DNA of 64,000 nt from Kocuria marina (GCA_014652975.1 BMZV01000005.1:56707-120706); one strand, 5' to 3'; counted from the stretch's first letter, positions 33,699-42,870 are shown. The notes: a model not told the origin generated them from the letters alone. Program-made: numbers and translations.

Positions 33699-35040
33699 TG
33701 TGGTCGGCGGGATCCGTGTGGTCGGAGGACAGGGAGCGGAGGTGGCGTAGATCCTCGGGGTGTATGTCCTTCTGTGCTTCGAGCCCGTCGAGCAGCAGTT
33801 GCATCTGTCGCTGCAGGGCCGGAACCAGATCGGGGTGCCCCTGGTCCCGCAGGTGGGTGATCAGCATCCGCAGCCCCCGCAACATGGTGGCGGCCACGTC
33901 CGGCTGGTCGAGGCACGTCTGCCGGAGCTGATCGAAGGCGTGGGCGATGTATTCCTCATGGGAGAGGTTCCAGGGCTGGACGAGCACCCGGCGGGATCCG
34001 TCCTGCAACGCCGGGGGCGGAAGTGGAGTGATGAGCAACGTCCGCATCAGACTCCCCAGCCGCAGGATGACCTCCACGGCGGTCGTGGGGTCATTCACGG
34101 CCGGACTCAGGGCACGCAGCCCGATGTCCACGAGCTGGCGGACGGAGAAGTCGACGTCCTGGAGGGTGGTGCGCATATCGGACACGCCGATCGACTCGGC
34201 GAGACCCTTCCTGCTGGCGGCCGAGGGGCGGGGCCACACCGTCAACAGGGGTTCACCGGCGTGGATGTAAGCACCCACGCGGGTGTCCATGCGCACGGTG
34301 GTGCCGGGGGAGGCGGCCGCGAGGAGCTGGCGGATGTCCACCTGGCTGATCCATCCGCTGCGCGTGGCGGGAATGACTGCGGCGTCATCGGGGGCATCGT
34401 GGAAGTCCCGGGGATCGACCTCACGCATCCCGGAGGGCACTTCGTCAAGTGCGGCGGCCACCTTCTCTCCCTCGTCCGCGATGACCCGGGCCACGTTGCC
34501 CACCTGGAGCCCGTGGGCCAGGTGATCCAGGTGCATGATGATGCCGATCACGGTGATCAGCGTCAGCACCACGGCGAGCGTCAGCGACACCTTCGGCGCA
34601 GGGGCCGTGGTCTCCCCGCTGACACTGGGCAGCGCCAGCACGCAGTAGAAGAAGGTGGCCACGAGCAGGCCGATCACGCGCTGACTCAGCCGGTCCCGGA
34701 TGAAGGACCGCATGACCCGTGGGGAGAACTGGCTGCTGGCCAACTGCAGGCTGACCACGGTCAGGGAGAACACCACGCCCACGGTGGTGATCATCGCCCC
34801 GGCCACGGTGGCCAGCAACCACGTGGCCGCGTTGCTGCTCATCTCCAGCGTGAACGGCACGTGGGTGTCGTACCCCAGGGCGTGATCGACGGACGTCGCG
34901 ATGATTGCCAACACGATCCCGCCCAGCATGATGATGGCGGGATAGAGGAACAGGCTCTCCTCGAATCGGTACCGCAGCGCCGCGAGGCGCAGCCGCCACG
35001 AGACACCTCCACGTCCAGCCACTGTCTGTCCTCCGAGCAT
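33691..35040 (-). CDS. DUF2254 family membrane protein
   Basis: 449 aa. Four transmembrane helices in the first about 160 residues (LFLYPAIIMLGGIVLAII, then the VAGAMITTVGVVFSLTVVSLQLASSQFSPR signature of DUF2254) followed by a large cytosolic domain with RALSPAVNDPTTAVEVILRLGSLM. Function unknown. The C-terminal tail DHTDPADHSR abuts the DUF4352 remnant, so the last residues may derive from a rearrangement. The start is a reasonable but not certain ATG at 35040. Confidence 0.85.
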   Translation of the reverse strand: MLGGQTVAGRGGVSWRLRLAALRYRFEESLFLYPAIIMLGGIVLAIIATSVDHALGYDTHVPFTLEMSSNAATWLLATVAGAMITTVGVVFSLTVVSLQLASSQFSPRVMRSFIRDRLSQRVIGLLVATFFYCVLALPSVSGETTAPAPKVSLTLAVVLTLITVIGIIMHLDHLAHGLQVGNVARVIADEGEKVAAALDEVPSGMREVDPRDFHDAPDDAAVIPATRSGWISQVDIRQLLAAASPGTTVRMDTRVGAYIHAGEPLLTVWPRPSAASRKGLAESIGVSDMRTTLQDVDFSVRQLVDIGLRALSPAVNDPTTAVEVILRLGSLMRTLLITPLPPPALQDGSRRVLVQPWNLSHEEYIAHAFDQLRQTCLDQPDVAATMLRGLRMLITHLRDQGHPDLVPALQRQMQLLLDGLEAQKDIHPEDLRHLRSLSSDHTDPADHSR

Positions 35041-35142
35041 TGTTCGCCGACGAGCCTGCCGATCGTCAGCCTACCCAGACCGTTCACGGAGGCGGGCACG
35101 CGGAGCGTGGGCAAGGGGGCGGCACCTCGATAGCCTGGCCTC

Positions 35143-35748
35143 ATGACGGAACAGAACAAGTGGCTTGCCCGGGTGGCTCGGAACCCCGGGCATTCCCAGT
35201 GGTACATCGAACGGTTCCGCACCATGGCCGCGCGCGGGGAGGACATCGTGGGGGAGGCCCGGCTCATCGACGCCATGGTTCCCCGCGGCGCTCGCATCCT
35301 GGATGCCGGGTGCGGAGCGGGGCGGCTGTCCGGGTACCTACACGCGGCCGGGCATCGGGTGGTCGGGGTGGACGTGGATCCCGAGTTGATCGACGCCGCC
35401 CGGCAGGACTACCCGGGCCCTGAGTATCGCGTGGCCGATCTCGCCGTACTGGCCGACATGGACCTCGGGGACGCCTTCGACGCCATCGTGTGCGCGGGCA
35501 ACGTGGTCACGTTCCTAGCGGAAAACACCCGGCGGGACGTGCTGCGCGGCTTCCGCAGTCACCTGGGTCAGGACGGCCGCGCGGTGGCCGGTTTCGGCGC
35601 GGGGCGCGGCTACTCCGCCGAGGAGTTCTTCGCCGACGCAGCTGCGGAGGGTCTCACACCGCAACTCACCCTGGCGGGGTGGGACGTACGCCCCTGGTCC
35701 CCGGACAGCGAGTTCCTCGTGACCGTGTTGGGACCCGCGGCCGGGTGA
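35143..35748 (+). CDS. Class I SAM-dependent methyltransferase
   Basis: 201 aa. The SAM-binding motif I is ILDAGCGAGRLSGYL (about 51-65), followed by GVDVDPELI and an acidic post-II motif FDAIVCAGNVV. This is a short, generic small-molecule methyltransferase; no substrate clue comes from its neighbours, which are on the opposite strand. ATG 35143 begins MTEQNKW. Confidence 0.85.
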   Translation: MTEQNKWLARVARNPGHSQWYIERFRTMAARGEDIVGEARLIDAMVPRGARILDAGCGAGRLSGYLHAAGHRVVGVDVDPELIDAARQDYPGPEYRVADLAVLADMDLGDAFDAIVCAGNVVTFLAENTRRDVLRGFRSHLGQDGRAVAGFGAGRGYSAEEFFADAAAEGLTPQLTLAGWDVRPWSPDSEFLVTVLGPAAG

Positions 35749-35781
35749 GTGGAAGCGGCTGTGCTGAGGCGCCGATAGAAG

Positions 35782-36129
35782 TTACCGATTCATCCCCGAC
35801 AACGCCTGCAAGTGCGTCGGGCGGACCGCAGTGGCGTGGGGCTGGTAGTCGTCGTGCTTGCCGAGCCAGGACTTGATGTAGGGGCACACCGGGACGATGG
35901 TCTTCCCATCGGCGATGGTGCCGTCCAAGGCCACCCTCGAGAGCATGGACGCGAGACCCTGACCGCTGTAAGCGTCGTCGACGGTCGTGTGGTAGAAGAT
36001 CCGCCGCGGCTCGTCGGCGCCGTCGAACGGCAGGTAGTGCGCCTCGCCGATGACCGCGTCACCGTCGAGGAGTTCGTAGCGGTGCCCGTCGGCGTTGTGG
36101 CGGACGGTGATGTCGGATTCGGTTTCCAC
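35782..36129 (-). CDS. Small GNAT family N-acetyltransferase (YjdJ type)
   Basis: 115 aa from GTG 36129, preceded by AGGAGAG. The compact GNAT fold has FYHTTVDDAYSGQGLASML as its acetyl-CoA-binding motif and IVPVCPYIKSWLGKH near the end, characteristic of the small YjdJ/GATASE-like N-acetyltransferases. It lies 29 nt downstream of the pirin gene on the same strand and is probably the third gene of that operon. Substrate unknown. Confidence 0.88.
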   Translation of the reverse strand: METESDITVRHNADGHRYELLDGDAVIGEAHYLPFDGADEPRRIFYHTTVDDAYSGQGLASMLSRVALDGTIADGKTIVPVCPYIKSWLGKHDDYQPHATAVRPTHLQALSGMNR

Positions 36130-36158
36130 GGGACTCTCCTGGGTGGGATCGGGCGGGC

Positions 36159-37169
36159 TCAGCCGCGGGGTCGCAAAGTGACGGTGGGCAGAGTCGGGGC
36201 CGGCAGTGGCGCGGGCTGACCGTCGGGAAAGGGGCCGAAGCGCGGGTACGGGGTCCCGTCCGAGTAAGTTCCGGACTCTGGGGTGGGGTCCGGTTCGGCG
36301 TCGATCTCGGCCTGCCACTGCTCACGGTAGGCCATGACCTCCTCGTGGGTGCGGCCCACGAAGTTCCACCACATCACGATCTGCTCCCCCAGGGGCTCCC
36401 CGCCCAGGAGCATGGCCCGCACGGGCTTCTCGTCGGCGGTTAGGACCACGCTGTCCCGCCCCGTGGGGAGGTAGGCCAGGTGGTCCTCCGGGATCGGCGC
36501 CGAGTTCAGGCTCAGGTCCCCGGTGTCCACCAGGACCCCGTGCTCGAAGGACGGGTCCAGGTCCAGGTCCAGTTCCGTTGCCGGCTCCATGAGGATCTCG
36601 GCGGCCACCAGCGGGGGTGTGTAGGTGTTCACCGGGGACGTGGATCCGGCCAGCTCACCGATGAATATCCGCAGCTCGGCGCCGTGGTTCTTCACGGGCT
36701 CTGGCGTGTAGTGCTCGAAGGTCGGTGCCATGTGACGGGTGTCGTCCGGCAGGGCGTACCACAGCTGCACGCCGTGCAGGGTGGTGGTGTCCGGGGCGGA
36801 GAACTCCTGGTGGGAGATCCCGCGCCCGGCGATCATGAGGTTGACCTCCCCGGGGCGCACGTCCGCGCTGTACCCGGCGGAGTCCAGGTGGGAGATGCCG
36901 CCGGTGAACAGCCAGCTCACCGTGGCCAGGCCGGTGTGCGGGTGGCGCGCCACGGACATGCCCCCGGTGTCCGCCACGGGATCGGGGCCGTAGTGGTCCA
37001 GGAAACACCACGCGCCGATGAGACTGCGATGGCGCTGGGGGAGGGTGCGGCGCACGGTCATCGCCCGCGGGCCACCCAGGGGCACGTCCCGCGGGGTCAG
37101 CAGGGCCGCCCCGGCACCGATCGCCTCGGTGCACAGGACCTCTTGCGGGTTGCGTTCCAGGTTGGTCAT
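36159..37169 (-). CDS. Pirin family protein (bicupin)
   Basis: 336 aa. The N-terminal cupin has the pirin motif HPHTGLATVSWLFTGGISHLDS with metal His residues and GEVNLMIAGRGISHQE; the C-terminal pirin_C domain contains LLGGEPLGEQIVMWWNFVGRTHEEV. Bacterial pirins are iron-binding and some have quercetinase activity. Start overlaps the upstream AhpD-like gene by 4 nt, and a divergent MarR regulator lies beyond, so this looks like a phenolic- or oxidant-responsive operon (inference). Confidence 0.92.
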   Translation of the reverse strand: MTNLERNPQEVLCTEAIGAGAALLTPRDVPLGGPRAMTVRRTLPQRHRSLIGAWCFLDHYGPDPVADTGGMSVARHPHTGLATVSWLFTGGISHLDSAGYSADVRPGEVNLMIAGRGISHQEFSAPDTTTLHGVQLWYALPDDTRHMAPTFEHYTPEPVKNHGAELRIFIGELAGSTSPVNTYTPPLVAAEILMEPATELDLDLDPSFEHGVLVDTGDLSLNSAPIPEDHLAYLPTGRDSVVLTADEKPVRAMLLGGEPLGEQIVMWWNFVGRTHEEVMAYREQWQAEIDAEPDPTPESGTYSDGTPYPRFGPFPDGQPAPLPAPTLPTVTLRPRG

Positions 37170-37678
37170 CGCGCACCTCCGCTGCTCGTGGTCGCACCGG
37201 CCGGCGCGGACGCAGTCTTACGGGGACGGACGGGGTGTCCGGACAGGATGGAGATCCGGTTGAAGGCGTTGATCGCGATCGCGGTCCACTGCAGGGCGGA
37301 GTACTGCTCGTCGTTCAGTGCTTCCCGGGCCGCGGCCTGCTCGGCGTGCCGCGTGTTCTCGTCGGGCAGCAGGGTGACCGTTTCGGCGATGATCAGGGCG
37401 GCCCGTTCCACGGCATTGAAAAGAACGGTGTCACGCCATGCGGGGAGCACTGCGAGTTGCTGCGCGGTCACCCCGGCAGTCTCGGCCTTGCGGACGTGCA
37501 GGTCCAGGCAGAACGCGCACCCGTTGAGCTGGGACACCCGCACGTTGACCAGTTCCACGACCGAGGCGGGGATGCCCGCGTCCTCGGCCGCGGCCCCGAC
37601 CTTGCGGGAGAAGGCGTTGACCGCCCGCCAGCTGGAGGGGTCGGACTTGTCCAGGAAGAAGCGGTCCTGCTCGGTCAT
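37166..37678 (-). CDS. Carboxymuconolactone decarboxylase / AhpD-like protein
   Basis: 170 aa. The CXXC motif NGCAFCLDLH is the redox centre of AhpD-type proteins, preceded by LVNVRVSQ. Such proteins act as peroxidase partners or as small decarboxylases. It heads the operon with pirin and GNAT; ATG 37678 has GGAGCC upstream. Co-regulated with, and possibly controlled by, the divergent MarR protein at 37983. Confidence 0.9.
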   Translation of the reverse strand: MTEQDRFFLDKSDPSSWRAVNAFSRKVGAAAEDAGIPASVVELVNVRVSQLNGCAFCLDLHVRKAETAGVTAQQLAVLPAWRDTVLFNAVERAALIIAETVTLLPDENTRHAEQAAAREALNDEQYSALQWTAIAINAFNRISILSGHPVRPRKTASAPAGATTSSGGAR

Positions 37679-37817
37679 GGCGGCTCCTCGTGGTTTCGCG
37701 CGCCGGCTGCGTTCGCCGGAGACGACGACGCTGCTGTCGCGGCCTCCCGGCGCGGGTCCGGGATGCGACGGGGCGGTCCGGGTGGAGATGAACTCATTTG
37801 AACAGAAATATCTTCCT

Positions 37818-37929
37818 CGCAAGACTAACTTGCGGTCGGGGTCCGCTCAAGGGGTCGGGACAGGGTGCGGGGCTAGGGGTGGCCGCGCAAGAAGATTCTT
37901 GGACAAATGTTTCCGTGGCGAGGTAAAAT
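37818..37929. promoter_or_regulatory. Divergent control region with two MarR-type palindromes
   Basis: Two inverted repeats share a CAAG core: CGCAAG-actaa-CTTGCG (37818-37834) and CAAGAA-ga-TTCTTG (37888-37901). The second overlaps a likely -35 (TTGGAC, 37899-37904) with GTAAAAT as -10 near 37923-37929 for the marR gene. The first lies toward the AhpD-like gene. This layout fits one regulator controlling both directions. Confidence 0.55.
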
Positions 37930-37982
37930 CATCCCTCAGCTCAACGAGTTCTAAGGGCTCGAAGGGCTCGAAAGGGGAGATC

Positions 37983-38453
37983 ATGACCGCGCACACCGAC
38001 ACCGCTGCCCAGGCGGTGGACCCCGTGACCCTGTGGGGCCAGGTGATCGAGGGGTTCCAGAGCACCAACAAGAACCTGCACCGAGAGGTGGCCGCGGCCC
38101 ATGCGTTGAACGCCGCGGAGGCCGAGGCGTTGCTGCGGCTGACGCGCACCCCGCACCAGCGCATGCCCATGGCCGAATTGGCCCGTCAGGTGGCCTTCAG
38201 CACCGGCGGTTTCACCAAGGTCGCGGACCGGCTCACCAAGCGCGGCCTGGTCCGGCGTGCCCCGTGTCCCGAGGACCGGCGCGTCGTCTACCTCGAGCTC
38301 ACCGCCGAAGGCCGCACCACGGCAGGGAAGGTCCGTGATCTCGTGGCCGAGACGATGACGGCCACGTTCGTGGACGTCCTGGGCCCCGAACGCGCCGTCG
38401 TGGTCGCACAGGCGATGGCCGATCTGCACCGCAGCGGAATCGACCGCGCGTAG
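37983..38453 (+). CDS. MarR family regulator
   Basis: 156 aa. ATG 37983 follows AAAGGGGAGATC. Winged-helix core from about residue 45 to 125: MPMAELARQVAFSTGGFTKVADRLTKRGLV as recognition helix and CPEDRRVVYLELTAEG as wing. No conserved redox Cys near the N-terminus as in OhrR, so a ligand-binding MarR is more likely. Divergent from the AhpD-pirin-GNAT operon, with two palindromes in between. Confidence 0.9.
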   Translation: MTAHTDTAAQAVDPVTLWGQVIEGFQSTNKNLHREVAAAHALNAAEAEALLRLTRTPHQRMPMAELARQVAFSTGGFTKVADRLTKRGLVRRAPCPEDRRVVYLELTAEGRTTAGKVRDLVAETMTATFVDVLGPERAVVVAQAMADLHRSGIDRA

Positions 38454-38582
38454 CGGTCTCGGCGACCGAGGCGCGAACTACCTCGGACAGGGGCCGATGC
38501 CGCTCGTGGTTCGCGCCGGCCGCGGCACCCTTTACGCTTGTCCTTAATCGAGATAGCTGAGCACATGGATTGAGGGAGCCTG

Positions 38583-39713
38583 ATGGCCGCTGGACTGGCT
38601 GCGCTGCTGGATGACATCGCGGCACTCGCCAAGCTGACCGCCGCGAGTGTGGACGACGTTGCCGGGGCGGCGGGGCGTGCGAGCGCCAAGGCCGCGGGCG
38701 TCGTCGTCGACGACACCGCGGTGGCCCCGCGATTCGTGCAGGGTGTTAACCCCAAGCGGGAACTACCGATCATCAAGAAGATCACGATCGGCTCCCTGCG
38801 CAACAAGCTGCTGATCATCCTGCCGGTGGCCCTGATCCTGAGCCAGTTCGCGCCGTGGTTGCTCACGCCGCTGCTGATGCTGGGCGGCACGTACCTGTGC
38901 TTCGAGGGCGCGGAAAAGGTGATCGAGCACCTGTCCCACCAGGAGCACGCCCCCAACGAACCCGCCGCGGACCGCGGTCCGGAGGCGGAGAAGAAGATCA
39001 CCTCCGGGGCGATCCGCACGGACCTGATCCTCAGCGCGGAGATCATGGTGATCGCGCTCAACGAGGTCTCCCACGAGCCGTTCCTGACCCGCACGCTCAT
39101 CCTGATCGTGGTGGCGATCTTCATCACGGTGCTCGTCTACGGCGTCGTGGCCCTGATCGTGAAGATGGACGACATCGGCCTGGCCCTGGCCCAGAAGGAC
39201 TCCGAGGGCGCCCAGAAGTTCGGCCGGGGCCTGGTCAAGGCCATGCCCACGGTGCTGTCCGTGATCTCGATCGTGGGTGTCTTCGCCATGCTGTGGGTGG
39301 GCGGGCACATCATCCTGGTGGGCATGGCCGACCTCGGGTTCACCCCAGTGTACGACTGGGTCCACCACCTGGGCGAGTCAGTGCACCACGTGGCCGGGGT
39401 GGGCCCCGCGCTCGCGTGGCTCGTGGAGACGTTCTGCGCCCTGGTGCTGGGCATCGTGTGGGGTTCCATCATCGTGGGCATCGTCCACGTGCTGCCCTTC
39501 GGCAAGAAGCACGGCGACGACGACGTTCACTCCTCCGATGCCGCCGGCCGTGAGTCCTCGGATGCCGACGACGCCGTGTCTACCCACCGGGGGAACGTCG
39601 CCGCGGTGCGCGGAGCGCCGTCGTCCGGGGTCTCAGCGACCGGGGCGTCGTCATCGGCAGATCCTCACGTGGAAGGCGGCTCGACCGCGGTCAGCGAGCC
39701 GCCCCGGGGCTGA
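38583..39713 (+). CDS. DUF808 family inner membrane protein (YedI-like)
   Basis: 376 aa. Begins MAAGLAALLDDIAALAKLTAASVDDVAGAAGRA, the hallmark of DUF808, with six or seven membrane segments up to about residue 310. The C-terminal about 70 residues are a disordered, Ser/Asp/Ala-rich tail that carries two copies of the GACGACGCC/GGCGTCGTC 9-mer (39567, 39644). Function unknown. Its 3' end overlaps the convergent saccharopine-dehydrogenase-like gene by 23 nt. Confidence 0.9.
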   Translation: MAAGLAALLDDIAALAKLTAASVDDVAGAAGRASAKAAGVVVDDTAVAPRFVQGVNPKRELPIIKKITIGSLRNKLLIILPVALILSQFAPWLLTPLLMLGGTYLCFEGAEKVIEHLSHQEHAPNEPAADRGPEAEKKITSGAIRTDLILSAEIMVIALNEVSHEPFLTRTLILIVVAIFITVLVYGVVALIVKMDDIGLALAQKDSEGAQKFGRGLVKAMPTVLSVISIVGVFAMLWVGGHIILVGMADLGFTPVYDWVHHLGESVHHVAGVGPALAWLVETFCALVLGIVWGSIIVGIVHVLPFGKKHGDDDVHSSDAAGRESSDADDAVSTHRGNVAAVRGAPSSGVSATGASSSADPHVEGGSTAVSEPPRG

Positions 39714-40830
39714 CCTCCCGCAACCCCGCCGAAGCGCACAGCTCCACGAGGCCTTCCATGCCGAAGGCCTGCAGCGGGCCCACCACCCCGCGCGCCCGTG
39801 AACGGTCCTTGAGCACGTGCTCCGCGCCGGCCGCCAACAGGTGGCCGGTGAGCGTGTAGACGTTGGGACCCGCCACGCGGACCTCGGACACGGTCTCGCC
39901 CCGGGAATCGGTGGCCACAGCGATGGCCAGGGAGGACGACTTCACCCGCTCACTGGCACTGGGCCCACCCTCGGAACCGGTCAGGGCGGTGATGCCCTTG
40001 CCGAGCGCCTTGCGGGCCAGGGACGAGGAACCGGCCACGGCCATCACGGGCAGCGCAGCCTTCATGACTGGCCCCGGCGCGGAGAACCACCCGTTGAACA
40101 CCTCGATGTTCGCAACCTTCGGGAACGCGTCCGGCAGGAACACGATCTCGCTCCCGGGGACCATCACCGTGTTGCGCTTCGCCCCGTCCACCGTGAACGT
40201 GTGTTGCCGCGGTATCCGCCCCGGCTTCTTCCACCGGTGATCACGCCACACCAGGAACGGTTTGCTCAGCTCTTCGAGCATGGTGGTCATGGTCCCGCCG
40301 CTCAGCCCGGTAGGGCCCGCCCCGGGGGCGAAGTAGCCCACCCGCAGGGTCTCGGCGCGGTCCCCGGCGCGTTCCAGAGCCAGGGATCCCGCGAGGATCC
40401 CGGGCACGTAGTCGTAACCGAATGCGGGCAGCATGGTGCCGCGGGGCGCATCACCCGGTGCAGCGGCGTCGTCGGGCGCGGCGGCAGGATAGCGCTCCTG
40501 GAGCCGACGCACGAAGCCCACCTCACCCGTCGAGTCCAGGTAGTGGGCACCCTGGGCCGCGGCGGCGTCCGCGGCCACGTCCCCGAGTCGCTCGAAGGGA
40601 CCCACGGTGGTGACCAGGACGTCCCCCTCGGAGACCAGCGCGCGGACGGAATCGGGCTCGGCCAGGTCCGCGGTCCGCACGTCCAGGCCGCCCAGCGTGC
40701 AGGCCAGCTGGTTCAGGGGCCGTTCGCGGCGCCCGGCGAGGACGGGGCGCACTCCCCGTTCCACGAGGGACTCGACCACCAGGCGGCCGGTGTATCCGGT
40801 GGCTCCGAAAACCACCACGTGAGCGTTCAT
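39691..40830 (-). CDS. Saccharopine dehydrogenase-like NAD(P)-binding oxidoreductase
   Basis: 379 aa. N-terminal Rossmann motif GATGYTGRLVVESL (9-22) and the family's AGRRERPLNQL and DVLVTTVGPFERLGD. Proteins of this type (trans-acting enoyl reductase-like) are usually lipid or ketone reductases rather than true saccharopine dehydrogenases. No operon partner. A short Ala/Asp-rich insertion near 117-130 contains the GGCGTCGTC motif (40465). Confidence 0.85.
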   Translation of the reverse strand: MNAHVVVFGATGYTGRLVVESLVERGVRPVLAGRRERPLNQLACTLGGLDVRTADLAEPDSVRALVSEGDVLVTTVGPFERLGDVAADAAAAQGAHYLDSTGEVGFVRRLQERYPAAAPDDAAAPGDAPRGTMLPAFGYDYVPGILAGSLALERAGDRAETLRVGYFAPGAGPTGLSGGTMTTMLEELSKPFLVWRDHRWKKPGRIPRQHTFTVDGAKRNTVMVPGSEIVFLPDAFPKVANIEVFNGWFSAPGPVMKAALPVMAVAGSSSLARKALGKGITALTGSEGGPSASERVKSSSLAIAVATDSRGETVSEVRVAGPNVYTLTGHLLAAGAEHVLKDRSRARGVVGPLQAFGMEGLVELCASAGLREVSPGAAR

Positions 40831-40918
40831 GGGTGTCCTCCTGCGCTGGGACGGACCGCAACGGGTGCCGTGCGGGCTGGTTCGTCACGTTACGGGATCG
40901 GGCCGGAGTGCGCGACGA

Positions 40919-41731
40919 TTACGCGGGCTCCCCGCGCACCACGTCCACGTGCACGTGGTCCAGGTGGCGCAGGATCTCGTTCGCCGGCGCGGGCGCGTTG
41001 TAGAGGTGCCAGCGCCCGGCGGGGGAGCGCGAACCCCAGACCATGTCGTCGAAGATCACGTACTGGACGTCCAGGTCCTCGGCGTGGGCCACGAGCCAGT
41101 GCGCGAGCTGCCACCCCTGCCGGCGGTTCTCCTCCGTCACGGGGCGGAAGAACACGTCGACGGCGCGCCCGTCGTAGTGCGTGGAATTCTCGCCATGTCC
41201 GTGGCCCACACCGCCCGGGGCGAAACCGCCGAGGCTCAGGGGGCCGAAGACCTCGATCATCGCGTCCCGGACCGCTTCGGCCCGGGGCGTCAGCCCGGAG
41301 GGGGTGATCTCCTGCGCCTCGAGTCCCTCGCTGCTGTGCCCGCGGCAGCGCAGGCTGGGCCCGGCGTCGTCGGGCGGGCCGTGCGTGAGACGCTCCATGA
41401 CAGTCGGCTCCACGCCGGGTGCCGCGGAGGCGTCCGCACCGCGCACGACGGCGGTGGTCGCGGCTTTGGCCTCCTCGCGGGTCAGAGGGACGTCCCCGTC
41501 CTGCGTGGTCACCGTGCATTCCGCCCTGCCCAGTGCGGGAGGGGCACTCGACACGATCGAACGCAGCGGTCCCGAACCGGCCCACACGGCACCCACCACG
41601 AGGGCCAGCACCACGAGCAGACCCCACATCCAGCCGGCGACGCGTCCCGGAGCGCGGCTCATGAGGGGGACGGGGACGTGGTGTGCGGATGCATGACGGG
41701 TCCTTGTCGGGGTGCGGTCGTGTGTCACCAT
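40919..41731 (-). CDS. Membrane-anchored protein with M15-like/His-Asp C-terminal domain
   Basis: 270 aa. One transmembrane helix near residues 33-52 (WMWGLLVVLALVVGAVWAG) leaves the rest outside. The C-terminal about 130 residues contain HYDGRAVDVFF, a YVIFDDMVWG stretch and HLDHVHVDV, the spaced His-Asp...HVH pattern seen in D-Ala-D-Ala-peptidase-like and related actinobacterial extracellular domains. A cell-wall role is plausible but not shown. The true start may be the Met at residue 24 (MSRAPG). Divergent from the NAT gene. Confidence 0.65.
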   Translation of the reverse strand: MVTHDRTPTRTRHASAHHVPVPLMSRAPGRVAGWMWGLLVVLALVVGAVWAGSGPLRSIVSSAPPALGRAECTVTTQDGDVPLTREEAKAATTAVVRGADASAAPGVEPTVMERLTHGPPDDAGPSLRCRGHSSEGLEAQEITPSGLTPRAEAVRDAMIEVFGPLSLGGFAPGGVGHGHGENSTHYDGRAVDVFFRPVTEENRRQGWQLAHWLVAHAEDLDVQYVIFDDMVWGSRSPAGRWHLYNAPAPANEILRHLDHVHVDVVRGEPA

Positions 41732-41794
41732 GATGCCGGGTCAACCTTGCCGTGCCCCGCGTACCGGCCCGCTCCCGTGCCCCCGGAGGTCATG

Positions 41795-42631
41795 ATGAAC
41801 GAACGCCCCGCGTCCCCGTGGCGGATCGAGGACGTGGACGTCCCCGGCTACCTCGCGGCATTGGACGTCGACGCCGCGCAGCTCGCCGCCGCCCCGCGGG
41901 ACCTGAGCCTGCTCGAACGGCTGCACCGCGCCCATGTTTTCACGTTCCCGTTCAGCAACGTGGAGGTGCTGCTCGGACAGCATCCCGGGGTGGAATTGGC
42001 GACCGTGCAGGACCAACTCGTCCGACGCCGCCGCGGCGGGTACTGCTTCGAGCACTCGCAGTTGTTCGCGGCCGTTCTGGAAACGCTGGGCTTCACCGTG
42101 CGCCGCGCCCTGGGCCGCGTGCGTTCGTTCGACAGCCCCCGCACCCACATGACCGTGCTCGTGGACCTCGCCGGCACACGCTACCTGTGCGATCCCGGCT
42201 TCGGTTTCAGCATCACGGGTCCCATCCCGTTGGATGACGGCGCGCGCCGCGTGGAGGGGGACCGCACCTTCTCGATCGGGCGGGTCACGGACGAGGGCTG
42301 GCCCGTGTGGTCGTTCGAGCGGGACGGGGCCATGGAACACGTGCTGGACGAGTCCACCATCCACCCCGCGGACGTGCGGATGGGCCACCTGCAGACCTCG
42401 ACCGGTGCGGAGTCCATATTCCGCCATCACCTCATGGTCATGAAGCACACCCCGCGGGGCCACGTGACCGTGACCGAACACGGCACCACCGTGCGCACCC
42501 CTGGGCGGCCGACCCGGCAGCGGGAACTGACGGCCCCGGAGATCGTGACCGAGGTCCGGGATCTGGGCGTGCGGATCACCGAGGAGGAAGACGCGCAGCT
42601 CACCGACGTCGTGACCCGGATGAGGGGCTGA
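41795..42631 (+). CDS. nat: Arylamine N-acetyltransferase
   Basis: 278 aa. ATG 41795 was chosen over the ATG three nt earlier because it is correctly spaced from GGAGGT at 41785. The catalytic triad is complete: Cys84 (RGGYCFEHS), His118 (RTHMTVLV) and Asp133 (YLCDPGFG). NATs transfer acetyl groups from acetyl-CoA to arylamines, hydrazines and some amides. Stand-alone gene. Confidence 0.94.
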   Translation: MNERPASPWRIEDVDVPGYLAALDVDAAQLAAAPRDLSLLERLHRAHVFTFPFSNVEVLLGQHPGVELATVQDQLVRRRRGGYCFEHSQLFAAVLETLGFTVRRALGRVRSFDSPRTHMTVLVDLAGTRYLCDPGFGFSITGPIPLDDGARRVEGDRTFSIGRVTDEGWPVWSFERDGAMEHVLDESTIHPADVRMGHLQTSTGAESIFRHHLMVMKHTPRGHVTVTEHGTTVRTPGRPTRQRELTAPEIVTEVRDLGVRITEEEDAQLTDVVTRMRG

Positions 42632-42767
42632 TCGGGGCGGGATCGGCGGCCGCGGGCGGCCAGTCGTGGGGGGGGGCGACGGCTGCGAGCGGCCGGGACA
42701 CCAAAAATTAACGCGGCACGGGCTTCGCGTTCGCAAAATTCGATCACGCCGATGGCATGATCTTCAC

Positions 42768-42799
42768 CTGGCTGAGCATTTCCCCCGATGCTCGGCCAG
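42768..42799 (+). other. Stem-loop in the leader of the LGFP-repeat hydrolase
   Basis: CTGGCTGAGCAT pairs with ATGCTCGGCCAG over an 8-nt loop, 12 pairs including one G-U. It ends 71 nt before the start codon in a leader that is clearly less GC-rich than its surroundings (42700-42770). Possible mRNA-level control or a protein site. Confidence 0.45.
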
Positions 42800-42870
42800 C
42801 GCTGCGCCCGGAATGAGCTGACCGAGCGGGCCACAACTGAATACCCCCCCCATGTAGAAAGCAGCCCCCC

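Noticed and set aside
39817..41307. 496-aa plus-strand frame
   Set aside because: Runs antisense to the saccharopine-dehydrogenase-like gene and its neighbour; no motif.
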